A DNA stretch of 5,155 nt from Anaerolineales bacterium (GTDB lineage Bacteria; Chloroflexota; Anaerolineae; Anaerolineales; Villigracilaceae), in NCBI GenBank assembly GCA_025938055.1, contig JAICQC010000345.1, positions 1 to 5,155 on the forward strand, written 5' to 3'. Made by a program: the position numbers and the translations under genes. Positions 1-5,155 of this stretch are shown in pieces; the first letter of the stretch is position 1, and each line of letters begins with the position of its first letter. The notes beneath the pieces were generated by a model. It was not told where the DNA came from. It searched no databases and worked only from the letters and a program-made list of their open reading frames with translations.

Positions 1-674
1 AGGACCAGCGCAATGCCGGTGCTGGCAAGGATGAACAAATTATCAAACGTCTTCTCGGACGTGACCTGCCTCACTTCGTTGCCCATGATAAAGAAGAAGC
101 CCGTTGCCAGGATCAGGTCGAGGCTGAACGGCAGACCATACAGTTCATAGTCTTTTCCCAGAATGGAAATGGGAAACGGATAAAACGCCTTAAGGAACGG
201 CAGCGCCACTGCCAGTGTGGCAAGCAGGATGCCCCAGGTGAGCCAGCGGTTTGACAGCCTGCTGCTCACGAGCCGGATAAAGAGAAACGCATACAGTCCC
301 ACTACAAATAAATGCGGCAGGAACCAGAGCTGCACCCAGTCGAGGTAATACCCACTCCCGTACATCGATTTGACCGTGCGTGTAATGGCGGTGTTAAAGC
401 CCATCTTCTCGAAGGAGACGGAAGTAAAGTAAATCAGAAAGATGGTGAATAAATAGGGAGTCAGGAGTGCATGGAACCGTTTTTTGAAAAAGTCGAAAAA
501 AGGGATGGACGTGTTGATGAAATATCCCGAGAGGAAAAAGAACAGCGGCATGTGGAACGAGTAAATGACCTGATGGATGAAAAGGGAGATGACCTCGAAA
601 TCGTTGTGCCCCAGGACGACCAGCAGAATACCGATGCCTTTTGCAATGTCGAGATATTCGATTCTTTTGGACAT
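1..674 (-). CDS. Acyltransferase-3 family membrane protein (O-acetyltransferase-like), C-terminus off-window
   Basis: An open frame runs from the ATG at 674 to the left edge without a stop, giving 224 residues. The family is usually about 330-380 residues, so roughly the last third is missing. Residues 6-23 read YLDIAKGIGILLVVLGH, ending in the conserved His23 expected to act in acyl transfer. Residues 39-51 (SFHMPLFFFLSGY) are the second signature of the family, and several hydrophobic membrane spans follow. Both signatures resemble fucose 4-O-acetylase-type members of the acyltransferase-3 family. Members move acetyl or other acyl groups onto sugars of surface polysaccharides, glycolipids or small molecules at the cytoplasmic membrane; the substrate here cannot be read from the sequence. 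A GAGG Shine-Dalgarno sequence lies about 10 nt before the ATG. The gene follows corA on the same strand after a 229-bp gap, so co-transcription is uncertain. The family call is firm; the specific activity is unknown. Confidence 0.93.
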   Translation of the reverse strand, partial: MSKRIEYLDIAKGIGILLVVLGHNDFEVISLFIHQVIYSFHMPLFFFLSGYFINTSIPFFDFFKKRFHALLTPYLFTIFLIYFTSVSFEKMGFNTAITRTVKSMYGSGYYLDWVQLWFLPHLFVVGLYAFLFIRLVSSRLSNRWLTWGILLATLAVALPFLKAFYPFPISILGKDYELYGLPFSLDLILATGFFFIMGNEVRQVTSEKTFDNLFILASTGIALV

Positions 675-746
675 GAGTGAGTTTCCTCAGCCCCGATTGT
701 ACCGCGTTGCATAGCCTCCGCGCTCCCAGCTAGCACTGGGACTGTA

Positions 747-895
747 GTGAGTGGAGCGACGAACCTGAGCGATAGCCGAAGGGGAGGAATGGAGTCGAAG
801 CGCAGGCGAGGCAATCTCTAGTGATTTGCAAATAACCCGTGTAACAGGAGATTGCTTCGGGCAGAACGCTTCGCGCACCGCCACTCGCAACGACA
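747..895. repeat. Palindromic interspersed repeat (GCAATCTC / GAGATTGC arms)
   Basis: This element lies in the non-coding gap between corA and the acyltransferase gene. A perfect 8-bp inverted repeat, GCAATCTC at 811-818 and GAGATTGC at 848-855, flanks a 29-nt centre. Imperfect arms continue outward. The right arm (848-895) reads GAGATTGCTTCG, then CGCTTCGCGC, and ends CTCGCAACGAC. The reverse complement of the left arm begins GAGATTGCCTCG and also contains CGCTTCG. The outer left part (747-790) contains TGAGCGATAGCCGAAGG and GGAGTCGAAG blocks. From general knowledge, arms of the type GAGATTGCTTCG...CTCGCAATGAC recur as dispersed non-coding repeats in many bacterial genomes. I infer a non-autonomous, REP- or MITE-like element. 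I see no target-site duplication and no coding capacity. The outer boundaries are approximate. Confidence 0.6.
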
Positions 896-903
896 CGAAA
901 GGC

Positions 904-1830
904 TTAGAACCAATCGCGCTTGTAGAAAATGAACGTGGCGATGGCAGTGAGAGCCAGGGATATGCCAATGACGGTCAGGAAGGCAAGCGGATGAGATTCG
1001 CCCGGCAGGCTGACGTTCATGCCATAGAATGCAGCAACAATTCCCGGCAGGTTGAAGATGATTGTCAGCGCGGCGAGCACTTTCATGACACTGTTCACGT
1101 TGTTCGAAATGATCGAAGCAAAAGCGTCCATCATGCTCGAGAGGATCTCGGTGTTGATGCTGGTCATCTGGATGGCTTGCTGGTTCTCGGTGAGCACATC
1201 CTCGAGCAGGTCCTGGTCATCCTCATAATAGTTGAAGATCTGCGTGCGCTGGACACGCTCCATCATCACCTCATTCGAGCGCAGCGCGGTGGCAAAGTAG
1301 GTGAGGCTCTTCTGATACTTGAGCAGCTCCAGCACCTCGCGATTACGCGTGGATTGCTGCAGACGGTCCTCGATCGCCTCTGTCATACGGTTGATCTCGC
1401 GCAGATGGGTAAGGTAGCGCGTGGCTGTTTCCAGGAAAATATATAACGCGAAGCGATAACGCTTGCCGGTCTTGAGCAGGCGGTACTTCCCATTTGCCAG
1501 CACCTTGAACATTTCTTTGTCGTGACGGCAGATCGTGACAATCACGTTCCCCTTGATCATGATGCCAAGCGGGATGGTGATGTAGGGGATGTCGCTGTTG
1601 GGCTGGCTGTGTGGAATACGGATCAGGATGAAGGTGTACTCCTCATCTCGTTCGATGCGCGGCATTTCATCAAGGTCAAGCGAATAATTAATGTAATCAG
1701 CGTCTATCCCCCAGGTGATCAACTGCTGTATTTCCTCGGGAGTCGGATCGACGACTTTTACCCACGCCCCGTTTGCCATGGACTCCAGTTGCTCGAGTCC
1801 CCGCTCTGTTGTTTTGTAGATGGTGAGCAT
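904..1830 (-). CDS. corA: CorA-family magnesium/divalent cation transporter
   Basis: This is a complete gene of 308 residues, a normal length for CorA. The family forms homopentameric channels in the cytoplasmic membrane that import Mg2+ and sometimes Co2+ or Ni2+. The protein has an N-terminal cytoplasmic alpha/beta domain (about 1-130), a long helical, charged region (about 130-245) and two C-terminal membrane segments (about 249-268 and 283-303). The signature YGMN ends TM1, with Gly-Met-Asn at 270-272, and a basic KRDWF tail closes the protein. The periplasmic loop reads VSLPGESHP rather than the MPEL loop of classical CorA, which is common in a divergent subgroup, so the exact cation is uncertain. 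I chose the ATG at 1830 because GAGGAGG lies 5 nt upstream. In-frame starts at 1854 (ATG) and 1857 (GTG) would add 8 or 9 residues but have no well-spaced Shine-Dalgarno sequence. The gene is divergent from the glycosyltransferase gene, and its leader shows switch-like pairing (see 1831-1887). Confidence 0.95.
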   Translation of the reverse strand: MLTIYKTTERGLEQLESMANGAWVKVVDPTPEEIQQLITWGIDADYINYSLDLDEMPRIERDEEYTFILIRIPHSQPNSDIPYITIPLGIMIKGNVIVTICRHDKEMFKVLANGKYRLLKTGKRYRFALYIFLETATRYLTHLREINRMTEAIEDRLQQSTRNREVLELLKYQKSLTYFATALRSNEVMMERVQRTQIFNYYEDDQDLLEDVLTENQQAIQMTSINTEILSSMMDAFASIISNNVNSVMKVLAALTIIFNLPGIVAAFYGMNVSLPGESHPLAFLTVIGISLALTAIATFIFYKRDWF

Positions 1831-1887
1831 GACTGCCTCCTCACGTGAAATCATCACGCAGGAGAGGCGCTCACCTCCTTCGTGATG
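1831..1887 (-). promoter_or_regulatory. corA 5' leader with alternative hairpins that can mask the ribosome binding site
   Basis: Three related arms lie just upstream of the corA ATG. On the plus strand they are CTCCTCACGTGA (1837-1848), the inverted ATCACGCAGGAG (1853-1864) and CTCCTTCGTGAT (1875-1886). In the corA transcript the middle arm can pair with the upstream arm: 11 of 12 pairs plus one further C-G pair, with a 10-nt loop. It can instead pair with the downstream arm: ten Watson-Crick pairs, a G-U pair and one bulge, with a 5-nt loop. The second pairing covers the GGAGG ribosome binding site of corA. The two pairings exclude each other, which is the layout of a translational switch. 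What would flip it (Mg2+, a protein or ribosome binding) is not visible. The arms could instead be a DNA operator. No known riboswitch aptamer such as the M-box was recognised. Confidence 0.5.
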
Positions 1888-2086
1888 TCATGAAACTAAT
1901 CTTGCAACGCGTATGATCCGCCGGGGTACTGGGCGGCTGACTCTCTGTGGAACCTAAATCGCTCTCGTTCGTAAGAAACATTGTTGATCCTTGCTGTCTT
2001 TAACAGCTTGCGTATTGTACGCCCGATGCATGGATTCCACAACGATTCCCGCGTCGCAAAAAGGTGTTAAGATTATTGCCAGCAGA

Positions 2087-3613
2087 ATGAATTCAGCCAT
2101 CCACCGAACGATATCATCCTTCTCGTGGGAGCGAGTTGGCGCTGCTTTGCTCATCGTGCTGGGCGCGATCCTGCGTCTGCGCCAGTATCTGACAGGTCGG
2201 TCGCTCTGGGCGGACGAGGCGATGCTGGCACTAAACATTGTGACTCGCGATTTCCCGGAGATGTTCCAGCCGCTCGATTACGATCAGGGCGCGCCGATCG
2301 GCTTTTTGCTGGTCGAAAAACTCTTCAACTCGATGTTGGGGAAGCACGAGTTTGTGCTGCGTCTGTTCCCTCTCCTGATCGGATTATTGTCTCTCTGGCT
2401 TTTTTATCTCCTGCTGAAGCGTGTCATGAGCGAAGCCAGTGGAGCAGGTTTGCTCACTGCGCTTGCGCTTTTCGCCCTCAACCCGCGGCTGATCTATTAC
2501 TCCTCTGAAGTCAAGCAATATATTCTCGACGTGGCTGTGACGGTCCTGCTGTTATTGGTCGCCGCGCCTGTTTTCGACACATCCCCTCGCAAAAGGGATT
2601 TCGCCTGGCTGACGCTCGCCGGTTTGATCGCGTTGTGGTTCTCACACCCGGCGTTATTCGTGCTGGCGGGAATCGGACTTGCCCTGGTGATCAGCCATCT
2701 AAGGCAGCGTGATTACTTCAACTTAAGGCTCGTGATTGGAATGGGCATGATCTGGCTGCTGGACATTGCCTTCCTGTATTTGTTGATCCTCAAAGACCTG
2801 AGCCAGAACGCCTACATGCGCGAATACTGGCAGGGTGCATTCCTGCCGATGCCGCCGTGGAGCGACCCGGGCTGGTTCGTGAAGAGTCTCAATGAGAACA
2901 TCGGCATCCAGTTCGGGATTCCGTATGGTGTCCTTGTTGTTTTTTTCCTGATGTTGGTCGGCTGGGTGATGCTATGGTTTTATCAGCGGGCCTACGCCAT
3001 TGCCTTCGCGGGGATTGTCCTGATCACCCTGATCGCTTCTGCCCTGCAGCTTTTTCCTGTATTCGAACGGATGATCCTGTTTCTTATCCCTATCGGGTTG
3101 ATGTTGATCGGCAAGGCAGTCGAAGCATTCCATCAAAGAGTGCAGAAGTTCCATCTGCTGGGCGTGCTATCCATGCTGTTTCTTTCCGGCTATTTGATCT
3201 ACGGACCTTTCGTTACATCCATGCAAAACCTGGTCGAGCCGAAATACTTCGAGCATATCCGCCCCACCATGGAAACTTTACGCGGCGCGTGGAAGGATGG
3301 AGATGCCTTGTACGTCTCGAACGGCGCGCTGCCCGCCTTTCGTTTCTATGCCCCGTTCTATGGGTTGGAGAATATTTCCTATGAATTTGGGAAACGCGAG
3401 GATTACAGGAATCCGCAAAACATCCTGAGCCAGCTTCACTCACTGGAAGGACAGCCGCGCGCCTGGATATTATTCTCGCATGTGTACGAAAGAGGGGATT
3501 TCAACGAAAGAGATTTTGTATTGAATTATTTGAATAAAACCGGGGAAAAACGACGTGAATTCCGCGTACCGGGTACGTCCGTGTTCTTGTATTTGTATGA
3601 TCTGAGAAATTAG
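2087..3613 (+). CDS. GT39/ArnT-like GT-C membrane glycosyltransferase
   Basis: The product is a polytopic membrane protein of about 508 residues. Residues 39-45 read SLWADEA. The Asp43-Glu44 pair in the first external loop after TM1 (about 17-31) is the catalytic hallmark of GT-C enzymes of the PMT/ArnT type, which use polyprenyl-phosphate sugars as donors outside the membrane. Other family-like blocks are DYDQGAPIGFLL (about 64-76), YYSSEVKQYILD (about 137-148) and PVFERMILFLIP (about 324-335). About ten hydrophobic spans precede a soluble C-terminal domain (about 388-508). Donor and acceptor cannot be predicted; protein, lipid or surface glycan are all possible. The start is uncertain: the ATG at 2087 leaves a short cytoplasmic tail before TM1. 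An ATG at 2030 and a TTG at 1991 are in frame, but no candidate has a clear Shine-Dalgarno sequence at normal spacing. The gene is divergent from corA and convergent with the polymerase, so it is probably monocistronic. Confidence 0.88.
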   Translation: MNSAIHRTISSFSWERVGAALLIVLGAILRLRQYLTGRSLWADEAMLALNIVTRDFPEMFQPLDYDQGAPIGFLLVEKLFNSMLGKHEFVLRLFPLLIGLLSLWLFYLLLKRVMSEASGAGLLTALALFALNPRLIYYSSEVKQYILDVAVTVLLLLVAAPVFDTSPRKRDFAWLTLAGLIALWFSHPALFVLAGIGLALVISHLRQRDYFNLRLVIGMGMIWLLDIAFLYLLILKDLSQNAYMREYWQGAFLPMPPWSDPGWFVKSLNENIGIQFGIPYGVLVVFFLMLVGWVMLWFYQRAYAIAFAGIVLITLIASALQLFPVFERMILFLIPIGLMLIGKAVEAFHQRVQKFHLLGVLSMLFLSGYLIYGPFVTSMQNLVEPKYFEHIRPTMETLRGAWKDGDALYVSNGALPAFRFYAPFYGLENISYEFGKREDYRNPQNILSQLHSLEGQPRAWILFSHVYERGDFNERDFVLNYLNKTGEKRREFRVPGTSVFLYLYDLRN

Positions 3614-3654
3614 TGGGAACAGTGTGCATTTCTGTGGTGGGGGACATGCTGTTG

Positions 3655-3697
3655 TTGGGCGACTGCATTGAACTAAAAGAGTTGTGATAGTCGCCAA
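3655..3697. repeat. Imperfect inverted repeat between convergent genes
   Basis: GGCGACT (3658-3664) pairs perfectly with AGTCGCC (3689-3695). The stem extends by two T-A pairs past a single bulged G. The 24-nt interior holds a smaller AACT/AGTT stem (3671-3674 and 3680-3683). It lies about 40 nt after the glycosyltransferase stop. No T-run follows on either strand, so it is not an intrinsic terminator by itself. It may be an RNA 3'-end structure or chance. Confidence 0.35.
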
Positions 3698-3706
3698 GTA
3701 TGAATT

Positions 3707-3736
3707 GCTCTGGGCTGAGTCCAGAGTGATTTTCTT
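3707..3736 (+). terminator. Possible weak intrinsic terminator after the glycosyltransferase gene
   Basis: CTCTGG (3708-3713) pairs with CCAGAG (3721-3726), flanked inside and outside by G-U pairs. This gives up to 8 bp with a 5-nt loop. The stem is followed closely by TTTTCTT (3730-3736). It lies about 95 nt past the glycosyltransferase stop and points the right way to end that transcript before the convergent polymerase gene. The stem is short and the T-run is interrupted, so the call is tentative. Confidence 0.35.
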
Positions 3737-3858
3737 CATACCCAATAGAAGTAAAGCCGTCTGGAGAGACTGCTGCCTTAACGTAACAAGCGCTCACATC
3801 TGTTCCAGCTGTCATTTGTCCTAAAGAGGTTACAGGACTCTATTTCTGCCGGAGCCGG

Positions 3859-5155
3859 TCAAATCTTGCCCACTCGTACCCGCCTTAGATCCGCAAATAA
3901 AGGCATCTCCTGCCTAGGGTGCAGCCATCCTGGCGGGAGCAGATAGCTGGACTTGCCAAATACCCAATTTCTCAAAACGCCTTCGGTGACTCCCAGCGGC
4001 TGCAAGACCTCATGGATGGCGAGGAAAAGAAGTTCCTTATATTTCGCAGTGTCGATCCAAGATGGGTTGAGTGTTTCAGGCAAGCCCCAGGCACGGACGC
4101 CTTCTTTCGTTCTCGTGTAAATAAACTCTATTCTTTGTCCCATCCGTGTCTTTTTCCCGCCTGCTTCCAATTGACTCGCCGCACGTGCCACGGGAGAAAG
4201 GGAGCGATATTCTCCAAGTTCATGGCTCAGGACTTGGGTCACCAGTAATTCTTCCGCGGGAACGATCAGGTTATACAGGGCGGAGGTTCTCGTTTGCAGC
4301 AGCTTCAACACATCGGGCAGCCGATTCGTAAGCTGGTCTGCGTCTTTTTCCTTCGCCAGGATTTGAAGGATTTGGTATTGTGTATGTGCTACAAACGGGG
4401 GCGTATCGTCGCGACGCAGCGCCAGCCCGCGTATTTTGTATTCGCCATCCAGCTTCAACCCAAAGAAGCGGTTGGGGACCGAGAGATTGGGGTTCTGCCT
4501 GGAAGAACCAAACGCCATCCAGGAATAGATTTCCTCCACATCGATCGCCAGATTCGTTTCTTTTTCTATCTCGTCCAGCAGAGGCTGAAAATCTTCCTCC
4601 TTCGCCGCTCCTACCCTGCAGACGAAGAGACTGTCCACATACATATGGATCACCGTGAAGCCGTGGTCTTCGGCAATCTCTTTTGCCCGAAGCAGCATTT
4701 TCCGCCCGATAAACGATACCACCTCATGGGAATTGATGCGGCCAAATGTCGAGTTGGCAAACCCCAAGCGGCCATATGCCACCACACATAACCATTTGAG
4801 CGCATTCGAATAGGCTTTGTAGCGTGCGTAACGTTCGTCATCTCTATCCATGTGTTTCAAACGCCGTCGGATCTCTACGCGTTTTTTTACCATGTCATTT
4901 AATGCATCAGGGATAAGTCCGCGGCGCGAGCTGATTCTGATCCCCATTTCCGGGATTTCAAAAGCATCCTCTTCCTCCACCCCGACCGTTTCCGGTGAGA
5001 TGTTGTACTTCACAATAATGGAGGGATACATGGAGACAAAATCAAGAATGGCAACGTTCGAGAACACGCCGGGTAGAGGCTCGAAGACCAATCCACCGCG
5101 GTCCGAGGTAACAAGCTGGTTGTATGTCTTGGGAACTTCTCCTTTTTGTTGCTGA
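3859..5155 (-). CDS. PolB2-like family-B DNA polymerase, C-terminal polymerase half; N-terminus off-window
   Basis: The frame is open from the right edge to the TGA at 3859-3861: 431 residues with no start of its own. A TTG at 5091 lies inside the gene and is not a credible start. Numbering from the first complete codon, motif A is LDFVSMYPSII with catalytic Asp38 and the steric-gate Tyr43. The fingers helix follows (about 85-120, many Arg/Lys). Motif B is ALKWLCVVAYG (about 118-128), with its Lys at 120 but VV where most family-B enzymes have NS. Motif C is HMYVDSLFV with Asp174; canonical enzymes read YGDTDS there. The thumb begins at PNRFFGLKLDGEYKIRGL (about 227-244). The GFANSTFGRI stretch after motif B and the VDS form of motif C resemble the PolB2 (Dpo2) branch known from archaea and scattered bacteria, linked to lesion bypass in Sulfolobus. 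Any exonuclease domain would lie off-window. The family-B call is firm; the PolB2 subclass is likely. Confidence 0.92.
   Translation of the reverse strand, partial: QQQKGEVPKTYNQLVTSDRGGLVFEPLPGVFSNVAILDFVSMYPSIIVKYNISPETVGVEEEDAFEIPEMGIRISSRRGLIPDALNDMVKKRVEIRRRLKHMDRDDERYARYKAYSNALKWLCVVAYGRLGFANSTFGRINSHEVVSFIGRKMLLRAKEIAEDHGFTVIHMYVDSLFVCRVGAAKEEDFQPLLDEIEKETNLAIDVEEIYSWMAFGSSRQNPNLSVPNRFFGLKLDGEYKIRGLALRRDDTPPFVAHTQYQILQILAKEKDADQLTNRLPDVLKLLQTRTSALYNLIVPAEELLVTQVLSHELGEYRSLSPVARAASQLEAGGKKTRMGQRIEFIYTRTKEGVRAWGLPETLNPSWIDTAKYKELLFLAIHEVLQPLGVTEGVLRNWVFGKSSYLLPPGWLHPRQEMPLFADLRRVRVGKI

Noticed and set aside
696..701. Minus-strand TACAAT as a -10 box for the acyltransferase gene
   Set aside because: No -35-like hexamer lies 16-18 nt upstream and there is no extended -10, so a promoter call is not supported.
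724..741. Perfect 6-bp inverted repeat TCCCAG/CTGGGA with a 6-nt loop upstream of the acyltransferase gene
   Set aside because: It is short, with no T-run on either side and no tie to a promoter. A stem this size is expected by chance at this length scale.
826..1446. 206-residue plus-strand frame opposite corA
   Set aside because: It is antisense to a clear CorA gene, has no recognisable domain, and is explained as a shadow of corA codon usage.
1918..1936. CCGCC/GGCGG hairpin in the region between the divergent genes
   Set aside because: It has only 5 bp, is not followed by a T-run and has no recognisable riboswitch context.
1991..2018. TTGCTG-N16-TATTGT as a promoter for the glycosyltransferase gene
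   Set aside because: Both boxes are weak. The location is sensible only if translation starts at 2087, and the evidence is not enough for a feature.
2010..2022. Small palindrome GCGTA-TTG-TACGC in the divergent region, as an operator
   Set aside because: It is a 5-bp stem with no second copy nearby; chance is sufficient.
3654..3697. Integron attC-like site, because GTTGGGC fits GTTRRRY at one end
   Set aside because: The matching RYYYAAC end is missing and there is no integrase or cassette structure.
3818..3838. GTCCT/AGGAC stem just after the polymerase stop, as its terminator
   Set aside because: The stem is 5 bp with an 11-nt loop and there is no T-run on the minus strand.
4294..4791. 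165-residue plus-strand frame opposite the polymerase
   Set aside because: It is antisense to conserved polymerase motifs and shows no domain or ribosome binding site.

Overview
The window holds four protein-coding genes at ordinary bacterial density. Two of them run off the edges. The proteins suggest a Chloroflexota bacterium (Anaerolineae-like): a PolB2-type family-B DNA polymerase, a large GT-C membrane glycosyltransferase, a CorA transporter of the 'GMN...LP' type, and a GAGATTGC/CTCGCAACGAC palindromic repeat of a kind scattered through such genomes. This assignment is inference from family resemblance, not from a marker gene. There is no tRNA, rRNA, CRISPR array, transposase or phage gene.

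Layout from left to right. Positions 1-674 (minus) encode the N-terminal 224 residues of an integral-membrane acyltransferase-3 family protein; its C-terminus lies outside the window. A 229-bp gap (675-903) contains a palindromic interspersed repeat with arms at about 747-818 and 848-895. Positions 904-1830 (minus) encode a complete CorA-family divalent-cation transporter. Its leader (1831-1887) carries three related arms that can form two mutually exclusive hairpins, one of which buries the corA ribosome binding site. Transcription then diverges. Positions 2087-3613 (plus) encode a GT39/ArnT-like membrane glycosyltransferase. A 245-bp gap between convergent genes (3614-3858) holds two stem-loops, one of which resembles a weak intrinsic terminator. 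Positions 3859-5155 (minus) encode the palm, fingers and thumb half of a PolB2-like DNA polymerase; its N-terminal half lies beyond the right edge.

The genes do not form one operon or one obvious pathway. The acyltransferase and the glycosyltransferase could both decorate cell-surface glycans or lipids, but they are on opposite strands and separated by corA. The polymerase appears to be a separate DNA-repair or translesion-type gene. I see no convincing new multi-gene system. The points most worth a second look are the switch-like corA leader and the altered catalytic motif C of the polymerase.
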